DNA of 57,356 nt from Neobacillus ginsengisoli (GTDB taxonomy: Bacteria; Bacillota; Bacilli; Bacillales_B; DSM-18226), in assembly GCF_030813055.1 (NCBI RefSeq), contig NZ_JAUSTW010000016.1, positions 1 to 57,356 of the forward strand, read 5' to 3'. Every line of letters starts with the position of its first letter. The stretch's first letter is position 1. Made by a program: the position numbers and the translations under genes. Positions 27,067 through 36,131 of the stretch are shown here, piece after piece. The notes under the pieces were generated by a model. It did no database searches. It saw only the letters and a program-made list of their open reading frames with translations, and was not told where the DNA came from.

Positions 27067-27270
27067 TTGATGGTCAAATCTTATCTTAAGGATTTAGGTA
27101 TTGATGTGATATGGTTATACCCTATGTACAAATCGCCCAATGATGATAATGGTTATGATATTTCTGACTATCATGATATTATGGATGAATTCGGTACGAT
27201 GGCAGATTTTGACGAGTTACTTGAAGAAGTTTACAAACGCGATATGAAATTGATTTTGACTAAGAAATAG
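27067..27270 (+). pseudogene. fragment of a second oligo-1,6-glucosidase
   Basis: The frame LKDLGIDVIWLYPMYKSPND, DNGYDISDYHDIMDEFGTMA and DFDELLEEVYKRDMKLIL matches residues 40-100 of the intact malL product almost completely, then stops (TKK, stop) where DLVVNH should follow. Both the N-terminal 38 residues and everything after region I are missing. No usable start is present (TTG at 27067 replaces Glu-Tyr context). It is a remnant of a paralogue, not an enzyme. Confidence 0.85.
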
Positions 27271-27334
27271 GGATTAAAAATTCAACTTTTTATAAGTTAG
27301 TTAAGAAGTACGAAATAAAATTGAAAAGTACCTA

Positions 27335-27526
27335 TATATAATAGAAAGAACTCGTAAAAAAATAGCCTTTGCTCAACAAGAGCAAAGGCTTCTATCAATA
27401 GGGAATACTTTATCATTATCATAAGTTTTATAAATTTATGTACATCTATTATTAAAAATTTAGGTTTCACATAAAGAGTGTAACTCATTTTCTTTTTCAA
27501 CAAACGGGCTATTTAATGGAATAAGA
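27335..27526 (+). repeat. dispersed intergenic repeat B, copy 1
   Basis: It begins ATAATAGAAAGAACTCGTAA. A perfect 11-bp hairpin follows, AGCCTTTGCTC with GAGCAAAGGCT, then an AT-rich middle with TTATGTACAT, and the end module TTCAACAAACGGGCTATTTA followed by ATGGAATAAG. Other copies lie at 30406, 33771, 35527 and 42675, all in the same direction. Confidence 0.75.
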
Positions 27527-27644
27527 CTTATTGAAAAAACGCCTCTTTAACCACTTAATTCGCAAGACTCTAATTCTTTCATGTCCTTCTCCAGGTAAAC
27601 CTAAGCGGGGGGGTTCCTTTATCTTGATTAAAATAAAAAAACAT
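27509..27644 (-). pseudogene. possible frameshifted small gene
   Basis: On the reverse strand GGAGGAAAATATATG is a very good start. If one T is removed from the following T-run the frame reads MFFILIKIKEPPRLGLPGEG, HERIRVLRIKWLKRRF and on to a stop inside repeat B. As written the frame stops after 21 codons. I do not recognise the product. Confidence 0.25.
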
Positions 27645-27833
27645 ATATTTTCCTCCAAAACTGTCCTATAAAATTCTTTTCAAACTGCCACTTTCTATAA
27701 TGACAGTATTATTATACCCTATCATTAGAAAGAAAAAATCAATCATTCTTGATAATTTAATAAGTTACTAACTCAAATTCGATTATAAAAGAAAAAATTT
27801 AGCATTGTTTCATTTGAAAAAGGAGTTCATAGT

Positions 27834-28491
27834 ATGACAACATTTATTCTACAACATGTACCATTTGAGACGCCTGGTATTTTAGAAAGTTTAGATTCAT
27901 ATACACTCATTAAATTATATGAAGGGATGCCTCTTCCTTCAGTGGATGAAGTAAGTATGTTAATCATTTTAGGCGGACCGATGAGCGTACATGACTCAAT
28001 TCATTGGCTAGAACAAGAAAAACAGTTTTTAAAGGAAGTAATGGACGCTAGTAAGCCTGTTCTGGGTATTTGTTTAGGTGCACAATTAATTGCATCTGTG
28101 CTAGGTGCTGAAGTGTATAGTTAATCCTAATGGTCGAGAAGTGGGGTTTGGTGAAATTCAAAAAGTTTCCAAAGATTTTACGTTTTTTCCAGATACCTTA
28201 CATGTTCTTCATTGGCATGGAGATACGTTTACATTACCAAAAGGAGCCATATTGCTGTATTCAACGGAGGCCTGTGTAAATCAAGCTTTTATATATAATA
28301 AAAATGTAGTTGGATTACAATTTCATTTAGAAACAACTACACAATCATTAGCTCAGCTTGTTGAAGTAGACAAAGACTATATAAAAGGAAGTATTTATAA
28401 ACAAACAGCGGAGTCTATTTTAAATACAATGATTTCACCTGAAAATGAGCGAACGTTCATGAATATTTTGGAATATTTGAAAAATAGTTAA
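27834..28491 (+). pseudogene. class I glutamine amidotransferase (GMP-synthase-like), frameshifted
   Basis: The first part has LIILGGPMSVHDSIHWLEQE and the nucleophile elbow LGICLGAQLIASVLGAEVY. A single extra T near 28123 (TATAGTTAATCC) then stops the frame. The rest continues one frame over: NPNGREVGFGEI, LHWHGDTFTLPKGA and VVGLQFHLETT with the catalytic His and Glu. Joined, the protein would be about 218 residues, normal for YfeJ/GuaA-like stand-alone amidotransferases. Either a recent inactivation or an assembly error. It is followed 19 bases later by the esterase gene, so they formed an operon. Confidence 0.85.
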
Positions 28492-28510
28492 TAAAGTAGG
28501 AGATGAAATA

Positions 28511-29443
28511 ATGGAACAGCGAGTACACCCAGATTTGAAAGATGTATTTTCATCTTTAACAGACATGATACTTTCAGAAGAAACTTTAAATGATATTCGA
28601 AATAAAGGAAAACAAGCTATAGTTTCTTATAAAAATGAATATCTTCTTTTAGAAGAACAATGGATTCCAGGATTAAAAGATACTCCAAAAGTAAGTGTCA
28701 AGATTTATCGTCCAAAGAAACAAGAAACTATGTTACCCGGGGTTTTATATATTCATGGTGGCGGCTATATTTTTGGATCAGTAGAAGGGAATGATGCGAA
28801 ATGCGGAGAAATCATAGAGGCTGTAAATTGTGTTGTTGTTTCAGTAGACTATCGTTTAGCACCTGAACATCCTTATCCTGCTGCTATAGAAGATTGCTAT
28901 GCTGCTTTAACTTGGTTTTCACAAAATGCGTCATCTTTAAATGTTGATGTTGATAGAATTGCTGTAGTTGGTGGTAGTACAGGTGGCGGATTAACGGCAG
29001 CACTTTCATTAATGGCAAGAGATAGAAAAGGGCCGAAAATTAAATTTCAAATGCCTTTATTTCCAATGATTGATGATCGTTGTAATTCAGAATCGTGTAA
29101 TGAAATTACAGATAAGCGTGTATGGTGTAAGGAATTTAATATGTTTGCTTGGAAAATGTATTTGAAAAACGTAACTGGTGATATTCCGATGTACGCTGCA
29201 CCAGCTAGAGTAAAAGATTATTCAAACTTACCACCAACGTATTCAGCTGTGGGAGAACTTGATCCATTTAGAGATGAAACAATCAAATATGTCATGAATT
29301 TAACTAATGCAGGCGTTCCTGTAGAATTTCATTTATATCCTGGTTGTTTCCATGAGTTTGAAGCAATAGAACCTAAAGCTTCTATTAGTCAATTAGCAAC
29401 AAAAGAAACTTATAGAGCTTTAAAAGAAGCTTTATATAATTAA
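28511..29443 (+). CDS. alpha/beta-hydrolase, hormone-sensitive-lipase type esterase
   Basis: A 310-residue cytoplasmic carboxylesterase. The oxyanion motif HGGGY (residues 82-86) and VSVDYRLAPEHPYPAAIEDC are the HSL-family marks. The nucleophile elbow is GGSTGGG with Ser156, where the family usually has GDSAGG. The triad is completed by Asp in GELDPFRDE and His in CFHEFE. AGGAGATG lies before the ATG. It follows the broken amidotransferase by 19 bases. The substrate is unknown, probably short acyl esters. Confidence 0.9.
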   Translation: MEQRVHPDLKDVFSSLTDMILSEETLNDIRNKGKQAIVSYKNEYLLLEEQWIPGLKDTPKVSVKIYRPKKQETMLPGVLYIHGGGYIFGSVEGNDAKCGEIIEAVNCVVVSVDYRLAPEHPYPAAIEDCYAALTWFSQNASSLNVDVDRIAVVGGSTGGGLTAALSLMARDRKGPKIKFQMPLFPMIDDRCNSESCNEITDKRVWCKEFNMFAWKMYLKNVTGDIPMYAAPARVKDYSNLPPTYSAVGELDPFRDETIKYVMNLTNAGVPVEFHLYPGCFHEFEAIEPKASISQLATKETYRALKEALYN

Positions 29444-29629
29444 AGGGCGCGTTTACTTAGTAACGTTGTACCGTTGTCAGTCTGATAACTAATCGGGGAT
29501 TCTGCTACTGACTTTGTTTAGTCTAATAGAACTTCGATCATATAGTTCAAGTTTTCTATAAAGTAGAGGGTAAAAACGGTAAAACCACAAGATAATTGAC
29601 ATTTTTAATTGTTTAAGGAGGTTATGAAA

Positions 29630-30154
29630 GTGAACTTTCAGTTCGAGGAAGCAATAGAAATTCTAGAACGTACGCCAAAAACACTTAGTAATTTGCTAAT
29701 TGGATTATCGAACTCATGGATTGTTTGTAATGAAGGTGAAGCAACTTGGAATGCCTTTAATGTAGTAGGACATCTTATCGAAGGTGAAAAGAATAATTGG
29801 ATCCCACGTATAGAAATGATTATATTAAAAGGAAAAACTGAAACATTCCCTCCATTTGACCGGTTTAGTCAGATTCATCAAAACGCAGAGAAAACAATTG
29901 AGCAATTACTTAGTGAGTTTACGAAAATCCGTCGGAAAAACCTAGAAAATTTAAGAAATTTAATTAATTCTCATACTAATTTAGAACAAACAGGTGTTCA
30001 CCCCGAATTCGGAATTGTAAAACTTAGAGAACAAATATCAACATGGGTTGCACATGATCTCAATCACATATCTCAAATTACAAGAGTGCTGGCGAAACGA
30101 TATCAAGAAGATGTTGGACCTTGGAAGGCTTATCTGCGAATCTTGAACCAATAA
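29630..30154 (+). CDS. DinB family protein
   Basis: A protein of about 174 residues with a four-helix bundle: NVVGHLIEGEKNNWIPRIEM near the N-terminus and WVAHDLNHISQITRVLAKRY near the end. The His residues in GHLIEGE and in HDLNH are the metal-binding positions of the DinB/YfiT fold. The function in this family ranges from thiol transfer to unknown. The AAGGAGG is only two bases from an in-frame ATG at 29624, so I prefer the GTG at 29630, which also gives the usual N-terminus (NFQFEEAIEILERTPKTL). Confidence 0.85.
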   Translation: MNFQFEEAIEILERTPKTLSNLLIGLSNSWIVCNEGEATWNAFNVVGHLIEGEKNNWIPRIEMIILKGKTETFPPFDRFSQIHQNAEKTIEQLLSEFTKIRRKNLENLRNLINSHTNLEQTGVHPEFGIVKLREQISTWVAHDLNHISQITRVLAKRYQEDVGPWKAYLRILNQ

Positions 30155-30405
30155 AAGTAACTAATTAATGACTAGAATATGAATATACCTTGTCTGGCTA
30201 AGCTTGTTTGTTAATTAACTGGTTGCTTTCTTCAATAAGACTTTATTTTGATAATCAACAATCGGGCGCTATAGTGGAGTAAGGTAATTATTTATTGACT
30301 GATCAGTTTTTACCGTTCAGTCTATTCTTATCTCAATAAGGTACATTTATATGAAACGTGTTCATCACTCAGGAAAGTTAATATTTTCATTTGTCTTAAT
30401 ACATC

Positions 30406-30588
30406 GTTCGAAAAAGTACACTTTTCCGAACTCATTATAAAAGAAGCTCGTCAAAAATAGCCTTTACTCATCTTGAGAAAAGACTATTTCAATGTGAATA
30501 ATAATTTTTTTATGTACATTGAAGCTAACTTTGTGAAGATTAGTTGCTTAAGTCTTTTCTTCAACAAACTGGCCATTTTATGGAATAA
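30406..30588 (+). repeat. dispersed intergenic repeat B, copy 2
   Basis: It starts with the inverted repeat GTTCGAAAAAGT and ACTTTTCCGAAC, then ATTATAAAAGAAGCTCGTCA, the hairpin AGCCTTTACTC...GAGAAAAGACT, TTATGTACATTGAAGCTAAC and TTCAACAAACTGGCCATTTT. It is nearly identical to copy 3 at 33771 over about 150 bases. The preceding 30155-30405 has no gene. Confidence 0.8.
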
Positions 30589-30623
30589 CTCTTTAAAAGT
30601 AAATTGTATTGTGAAGAATTGTA

Positions 30624-30866
30624 CTAGATAGGTGCAACTGTTGAATTTGTTACAAGTGTATTCAATAACTGTGGAACGTGAAGATTGTCTTCTAGTAACA
30701 ATGAAGAAAAAATGCCAAAGTTTTTATTTATATTACCTATGTTCGTTTCAAGGTATTTTCGAAGTTCTTTATTTTTAGTGACTTGACTAAATTCAAGAGA
30801 AACTCCATTTGCCAAACGGGTCTTGGCTAAATTAAAGTAAATATTTCCTGCTTCTGCTGAATTCAA
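30624..30866 (-). pseudogene. fragment resembling a DUF3231 protein
   Basis: The reverse strand reads RSLNSAEAGNIYFNLAKTRL, ANGVSLEFSQ, KELRKYLETNIGNI and EDNLHVPQLLNTLVTNSTVA. DUF3231 proteins, long and duplicated, contain SAEAGN...VLKYFLQ and DN.P.P stretches like these. Only about 85 codons remain, there is no normal start (a stop precedes at about 30910) and the end falls in repeat sequence. It is probably a remnant. Confidence 0.5.
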
Positions 30867-31039
30867 TGATCTTTTCTTACTAATTACATCTAGTGTATAT
30901 GCTAAGTTTGACCATTATTTTGAAAGTATTATTCGGATTATGAAAATGCATTAGTAATTGGACAAAATTATTTAAAAGACAATTGCTCATCTGTGAAATA
31001 TAAATAAGGGTTTGAGAAATCAAAAAAATATTAATTTTT

Positions 31040-31066
31040 TCAAACCTTTTGAAAACTAGAAGCGTT
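31040..31066 (+). promoter_or_regulatory. candidate ECF-sigma promoter
   Basis: TCAAAC (31040-31045), 17 bases, CGTT (31063-31066), about 25 bases before the ribosome binding site of the lipoprotein gene. The AAC and CGT elements with this spacing are the mark of ECF promoters. It would make the locus self-controlled. Confidence 0.4.
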
Positions 31067-31102
31067 AACAATAATGTAAATAATTTTTGAGGAGGAACTA
31101 GG

Positions 31103-31591
31103 ATGAAAAAATGGTTATTTATCGTATTAACATTCGCCACAATTTTGATGTTAGCTGCTTGTAACAATGGTATTAGAGAAAGTACCAAAAGTACTCAAAC
31201 AAGTGCGAAATCTTCTAGTAATGAAAACGTTAAAAGTCAGGATCCATTAACATTACAATTATTAGAAAACGAAAAAGTCGGAAAATACTTAGCTGATTCA
31301 AAAGGAATGACTCTTTATTATTTTAAGAAAGATGAATCTAAAAAAAGTAATTGTAGTGGAGAATGTTTGAAAAATTGGCCACCATTTACTGCTGAAAACT
31401 TTAAAGTCCCATCGGGCTTCAATAAATCTGATTTTGGAACCATTGCAAGAAAAGATACAGGAGAAAAGCAAGTAACCTATAAGGGTTACCCACTTTACTA
31501 TTTCGTTAATGATAAAGTAAAGGGAGAAGTGAATGGGCAAGGAGTTAAGGATATATGGTATATTGTAAACACAGAAACTACCTTTCATTAA
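31103..31591 (+). CDS. lipoprotein with two secreted-repeat (COG4315-like) units
   Basis: A 162-residue exported lipoprotein. The lipobox is MLAAC with Cys20, followed by a Ser/Thr-rich linker. Two related units follow: VGKYLADSKGMTLYYFKKDE with CSGECLKNWPPF, and EKQVTYKGYPLYYFVNDKVK with GVKDIWYIV. This is the pattern of the secreted repeat domain of unknown function (PF03640), where the Y-Y-F/D motif recurs. GAGGAGGAAC precedes the ATG. The ECF sigma and anti-sigma genes follow after a terminator, which suggests that the three make an envelope-response unit. Confidence 0.88.
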   Translation: MKKWLFIVLTFATILMLAACNNGIRESTKSTQTSAKSSSNENVKSQDPLTLQLLENEKVGKYLADSKGMTLYYFKKDESKKSNCSGECLKNWPPFTAENFKVPSGFNKSDFGTIARKDTGEKQVTYKGYPLYYFVNDKVKGEVNGQGVKDIWYIVNTETTFH

Positions 31592-31605
31592 AATAAACAT
31601 CCCTT

Positions 31606-31645
31606 AAAAAGGAACAATCAGTAAAATTGATTTGTTCCTTTTTTA
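31606..31645 (+). terminator. terminator between lipoprotein and sigma genes
   Basis: AAAAAGGAACAA pairs with TTGTTCCTTTTTT, then T-run. It would reduce but may not abolish readthrough into the sigma gene. Confidence 0.65.
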
Positions 31646-31711
31646 TTCTCAAATAATATAATTTAATCAAAAACCTTTTTAAAAATACATCATGGGGAGG
31701 AGCAGGAGAGA

Positions 31712-32293
31712 GTGAAAGATAAGAGCGATTATGAATTAATGAAGTTAGTGAACAAAAAGCATCGTCCTGCATTAGAAGAAATATATGACCGTTATGTTAG
31801 ATTAATATATAGTTTCGTTTTTAAATTTACTCAGGGGAATGAAGAAAAGACGAAAGAAATTATTCAACTAGTATTTTTGAGGCTTTGGATGACAAAAAGC
31901 GCATATGATACCTCTAAGGGTGAATTTGTAAATTGGTTACTTACTATCACTCGAAATATTTGTATAGATTATATTCGTAAAGATAGTAAAGAAAATCTTA
32001 ATAGGATGTGGGCGGAACCTATGAATTCTGGCCACCAGTTTGAATTAGAAGATCCAAGAAATGAAATTGAAGATAAAATTAATAATACTGAAATCCAAGA
32101 AGCAAAGAATAAATTATCTCAATCACAAAAGAGATTGATTGATTTGTTTTACTGGAGAGGATATTCGCTTAATGAAATTGCCCAAATGGAAGATGAGCCA
32201 TTAGGTACCGTTAAGAATAGACTCCATCAATCTCTTAAAAAATTAAGAAAATATTTGACTCCAGGAGGGCGTATTAATGGAGAGGAAATGTAA
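31712..32293 (+). CDS. ECF-type RNA polymerase sigma factor (SigK-like)
   Basis: A 193-residue sigma-70 family protein with regions 2 and 4 only. Region 2: YDRYVRLIYSFVFKFTQGNE with EIIQLVFLRLW and the DNA-melting segment WLLTITRNICIDYIRKDS. Region 4: DLFYWRGYSLNEIAQMEDEP then LGTVKNRLHQSLKKLRKYL. The start is a GTG with GGAGCAGGAGA upstream. The gene overlaps the anti-sigma gene by 17 bases, so both are made together. It probably recognises the AAC/CGT promoter before the lipoprotein gene. Confidence 0.92.
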   Translation: MKDKSDYELMKLVNKKHRPALEEIYDRYVRLIYSFVFKFTQGNEEKTKEIIQLVFLRLWMTKSAYDTSKGEFVNWLLTITRNICIDYIRKDSKENLNRMWAEPMNSGHQFELEDPRNEIEDKINNTEIQEAKNKLSQSQKRLIDLFYWRGYSLNEIAQMEDEPLGTVKNRLHQSLKKLRKYLTPGGRINGEEM

Positions 32294-33011
32294 TCATTTA
32301 CTTTCTTATATTGCAAACGAGCTCAGTGTTGATGAACAAAAAGATTTTAAAAACCATTTAAAAAGCTGTCCAAATTGTGATAAAGACTATATTCAGATTA
32401 AAGAAGCATGGGAAGCACTCCAATTTGATTTTGAGGAAGCGGAAGTACCGGAATCATTAAAATCTGAAGTGCTTGATTTTGTATTTGAATCACAGCAGAA
32501 GGAATCAGATTCATTCGTAAGTACCCTAAAAAAGTGGTTTACTTTTTACAAACAGCAATTTACACCATTGACCACTGTATTAGTTTTAACATTATTCATT
32601 ACAACAATGGTATTCACTATTGAAAATATTCAAATTAGAAATCAAACGTTATCTGTTAAAGAACTAAGCAATCGGCCAGTTGAAATATTATCTACACTTA
32701 CTTTATCATCCGTCGATCAAAATAGATTTGAAGCTAATGGACATGCTTTTATTGTGCAGCAAGGAGACGAAAAAAAGCTAGTTGTACAAGTAAACAACTT
32801 TCAAAAAGCAAAGGGCAAAATGGTTTATCAAGTTTGGTTAATCAACAAAGGAGAACGGAAAAATGCTGGGATATTTAAACCCAATATCGATGGTTCAGGT
32901 ATTTTGACATATGAACTTCAAAAAAATGAAGCCTTTGATAAGATTGGAATTACGTTAGAACCAGACCAAAATAGCGTAACTCCAAGAGGAGAAAAAATTG
33001 TTGGAACATGA
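32277..33011 (+). CDS. anti-sigma factor with zinc-finger head and RskA-like tail
   Basis: A 244-residue membrane protein. The N-terminus is an anti-sigma zinc-finger domain with CNHLLSYIANELSVDEQ and HLKSCPNCDKDY (His-x3-Cys-x2-Cys). One membrane segment follows near residue 105 (LTTVLVLTLFITTMVFTI). The outer part has VVQVNNFQKAKGKMVYQVWL and GIFKPNIDGSGILTYEL, the RskA domain of anti-sigma-K factors. It would hold the sigma factor inactive until an envelope signal. The ATG has GGAGGG upstream, within the end of the sigma gene. Confidence 0.92.
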   Translation: MERKCNHLLSYIANELSVDEQKDFKNHLKSCPNCDKDYIQIKEAWEALQFDFEEAEVPESLKSEVLDFVFESQQKESDSFVSTLKKWFTFYKQQFTPLTTVLVLTLFITTMVFTIENIQIRNQTLSVKELSNRPVEILSTLTLSSVDQNRFEANGHAFIVQQGDEKKLVVQVNNFQKAKGKMVYQVWLINKGERKNAGIFKPNIDGSGILTYELQKNEAFDKIGITLEPDQNSVTPRGEKIVGT

Positions 33012-33221
33012 ATGAATAAACAAAAATTAGGGGTACAATCACTTGCTATCAACCTGACAGTATTAAAAAATCAGGAGATCCCAAATTTATAAACCTGTCC
33101 GTTACTTGAATAAGGAATACCCTTTTTTATTGAATTTAATTAAGGTTAGTACGTACGCTGAATGATAATGTGGCTTTAATGTTTTTAAAATTTGTAAGGA
33201 AGCCGAATTGAGGTAATAAAA

Positions 33222-33465
<244 letters not shown>

Positions 33466-33467
33466 TT

Positions 33468-33722
33468 ATGCGAACTAGAATTAGAGGCCGAATTGTACGT
33501 TTACTAATCCGTTTAGCATTAATTGTTGCATTATTCCGTTTATTAGGAGGAACAGGAGGATCATTTGTATATACACCATCTAGTCATGCACGAGATGAAG
33601 ACGATGCTTTATCAAATTACTTAATTGAAGATGATGACCCTCCTACAGACCGTCGTACTGATCGCCGAACCGACCGTCGCCGTACAGATCGTCGTACCGA
33701 TCGGCGAACTGATTGGTTCTAA
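33468..33722 (+). CDS. small membrane protein with an Arg-rich TDRR repeat tail
   Basis: About 84 residues: a very basic start (MRTRIRGRIVRLLIRL), one short hydrophobic segment (ALIVALFRLLGGTGG), an acidic middle (DEDDALSNYLIEDDDPP) and a tail of five TDRR units, one with an extra Arg, ending TDWF. At DNA level the repeat is a 12-base unit with third-position differences, so it is not merely a fresh duplication. There is no clear ribosome binding site, because the start follows immediately the end of the YcgL remnant. I do not recognise the family. Coding is likely from the preserved repeat register. Confidence 0.5.
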   Translation: MRTRIRGRIVRLLIRLALIVALFRLLGGTGGSFVYTPSSHARDEDDALSNYLIEDDDPPTDRRTDRRTDRRRTDRRTDRRTDWF

Positions 33723-33770
33723 TAATTCTCAGATAAATAAGGAGACATTGTTCCTAGAGAATGTACACCC

Positions 33771-34013
33771 GTTCGAAAAAAGTACACTTTTACGAACGAA
33801 AACTTAAAAATTAATTTATGAACGTTCTCTATTTTTAACACACTTTTACGAACTCATTATAGAAGAAGCTCGTCAAAATAGCCTTTACTCAACTTGAGAA
33901 AAGACTATTTCAATGTGAATAATAATTTTTTTATGTACTTTGAAGCTAACTTTGTGAAGATTAGTTGCTTAAGTCATTAGTTTCTTCAACAAACGGGCCA
34001 TTTAATGGAATAA
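33771..34013 (+). repeat. dispersed intergenic repeat B, copy 3
   Basis: GTTCGAAAAAAGT and ACTTTTACGAAC open it. About 60 inserted bases repeat part of this head (ACACTTTTACGAACTCATTA), then the body matches copy 2 nearly base for base, ending ACGGGCCATTTAATGGAATA. A repeat-A style head (GGATTGTGAAGACATGTACTT) follows at 34057. No gene between 33723 and 34224. Confidence 0.8.
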
Positions 34014-34224
34014 AGCTTCCAAACTAAATTGGATATTTATATTAATATTGGTGAGGGATTGTGAAGACATGTACTTAAACTAACTGTCAGTTTAAGGCAG
34101 TGTATCAAGTAACAATTTAGTTAAATATCTACTTTTATTTGCATATACTTAGGATACCTATTTAATTAGTAACCAAACTTTTAGGCATTCTATGTTTTTT
34201 GAAAACGAAAGGAGTTAGTCCATT

Positions 34225-35247
34225 ATGCGCATGCGTGGAGTGACCTATGACACGGGATTCCTAAGTGAAGGAACAAGCACACACCCCAATTTCGATGCGG
34301 CGAGAGTGTACAGGGAGATGGAAATTATACGGCGGGACCTGCATTGCACTGCCGTACGAGTGACAGGCGGCGAGCCCGTTCGCCTGGAGATCGCTGCACA
34401 AGCGGCAGCAGCAGTAGGCCTCGAGGTATGGTTCTCACCGTTCACAAACGATCTTGACCAAGAAGAGTTGCTTGACTTGCTCGCGGACTGTGCAGAACGC
34501 GCCGAACGCCTCCGGGTTACGGGGGCGGAGGTGGTCATGGTAACGGGTGCCGAACTCATGCTCTTTACCCGCGGCTTCTTTCCCGGCGAGACTCTGCCGG
34601 ATCGCCTCGCTGCTTTGTCCGAACCGACGGTTAGCCGTGCCGCGTTCGCCAAAATACCGACTCTGCTCAACGGCTTCCTAGTACGTGCTGTAGACGTCGT
34701 GCGAGCCCGATTCGGGGGTCGTGTTACATACGCGTCCCTGCCTATCGAACCTGTGAACTGGGAACCTTTCGACTTCATCGCCGTCGACGCCTACAACTCT
34801 GTTGAGGTTGCTCATCTCTATGCTGATTCAATCAAGAAGCTGGCCAGCTCAAATAAGCCTCTGGTGATCTCCGAGTTCGGATGCACGACCTTCAAGGGTG
34901 CATTCAATCTGGGCGCACGCGGAATGTTCATCGTCGAGTGGGACGGTGCGCGTGCAGTTCGGCTGACAGGCAGCTACGAGCGTGATGAGTCCGAACAGAG
35001 CCAATACTTCATCGATAGCGTCAACGTTTTCGAAGAAGCTGGAGTCGACACAGCATTCTGGTGTACCTTTGCTTCCCACAACCTGCCGTACGACGAAGAC
35101 CCCAATTACGATTTTGATCGAGCGTCTTACGGGATCGTGCGAGTGCTGCAAGAAAGCCACGGCACGACTTACCCCGACCTGCCTTGGGAGCCCAAGGAAG
35201 TATTTTACACCATCGCAGCGCGATATGCAGTCGGTATGAAGGATTAA
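34225..35247 (+). CDS. GC-rich TIM-barrel glycosidase-like protein (actinobacterial 'abortive infection'-labelled family)
   Basis: A 340-residue protein without signal peptide. It begins MRMRGVTYDTGFLSEGTSTH and has DLHCTAVRVTGGEPVRLEIA, VTGAELMLFTRGFFPGE and KPLVISEFGCTTFKGA. The Glu in GAEL and the Glu in SEFG are placed like the acid/base and nucleophile of a retaining clan-A glycosidase; this is my inference. Similar proteins in actinobacteria are often labelled abortive infection protein, without proof that I know of. The base composition (about 60-67 per cent GC in sampled lines) is far above the neighbours, pointing to transfer. The ribosome binding site (AAAGGAG) is local in style. 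Confidence 0.75.
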   Translation: MRMRGVTYDTGFLSEGTSTHPNFDAARVYREMEIIRRDLHCTAVRVTGGEPVRLEIAAQAAAAVGLEVWFSPFTNDLDQEELLDLLADCAERAERLRVTGAEVVMVTGAELMLFTRGFFPGETLPDRLAALSEPTVSRAAFAKIPTLLNGFLVRAVDVVRARFGGRVTYASLPIEPVNWEPFDFIAVDAYNSVEVAHLYADSIKKLASSNKPLVISEFGCTTFKGAFNLGARGMFIVEWDGARAVRLTGSYERDESEQSQYFIDSVNVFEEAGVDTAFWCTFASHNLPYDEDPNYDFDRASYGIVRVLQESHGTTYPDLPWEPKEVFYTIAARYAVGMKD

Positions 35248-35526
35248 AGTTATAAGGACTTCTAAGATAAAGTGTATATATTATAGGCTAAATTGGACCA
35301 TTAGATTATCATTGCCATTACGAAAAATTTGGTTTGTTTTAAAAAAAATACCGAACGGTTCATGGATAGAAGACCACAAGAAAACTAAACTAACGGGTAC
35401 GATAGCTGAAAATCATAATCCCCAACACTCTCATTATCAATCTTCCATTAAAGGGCGCAAGAATTGAACAATGATGGACTGTTTCAGCAGTCCATTTTTC
35501 TTGGTCTTTATTTAGTTAAATGGCGT

Positions 35527-35690
35527 ATATTATAGAAGAAACTCGTCAAAAGTAGCCTTTAAGCATCGGGAGCAAAGACTATTTATCAATAGGATAAAAA
35601 TTTATTTAATGAACTGAAGCTAGTTTTGTGAAGATTAGTTGGTTAAGTTTTTGTTTTATTTAACAAGCGGGCTAGATTGTGGAGGAAGCA
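35527..35690 (+). repeat. dispersed intergenic repeat B, copy 4
   Basis: ATTATAGAAGAAACTCGTCA, hairpin AGCCTTTAAGC...GAGCAAAGACT, then ACTGAAGCTAGTTTTGTGAA, and the end module AACAAGCGGGCTAGATTGTG. Around it, 35248-36020 holds no gene. A separate short hairpin module with ATTAAAGGGCGC occurs at 35446. Confidence 0.75.
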
Positions 35691-36020
35691 GGAGGGGAAA
35701 GAATACTTTCTGAAAAGTTACACTTAACGAAGTAGGTTGAATAAGGATAGAACAATTTTATGTTTCAATTATCCAATAGATTAAGAGACTTAAAAAAACT
35801 ATACCCCTCAACAATAAGGAGTATAGGATTCCTTACGATTATTAAAAGTCTAAGATCTGTTTGAATCTATCAATCGCGATCCCTGTCCTACATTCGTATC
35901 AATAGCTTGGAATGTCACAATATAATTAACCTCTGATGTAGGATTGTGAATGATTTTATTTAACTAAATGGCGGAATTAAAGAAAGAAGGGCAAGAATAT
36001 CCTAATTTTTTAGCGCGCTG

Positions 36021-36051
36021 GAAGCTACCCAATTTGGGTGGCATCTTTTTA
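36021..36051 (+). terminator. intrinsic terminator before the Bax inhibitor-1 gene
   Basis: GCTACCC (36024-36030) with GGGTGGC (36036-36042), then T-run. Confidence 0.55.
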
Positions 36052-36131
36052 TAAAAAAGGAGACAAAAAGAAATTGACATACAATATAAAGGGTATATAA
36101 TGATAATAATTTTAGATAAGGGGTGAAAGAA

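Noticed and set aside
34245..34778. Reverse frame of 177 codons inside the GC-rich gene
   Set aside because: High GC reduces stop codons; the Ser/Arg/Thr-rich translation is a shadow of the forward gene, which has the ribosome site and family motifs.
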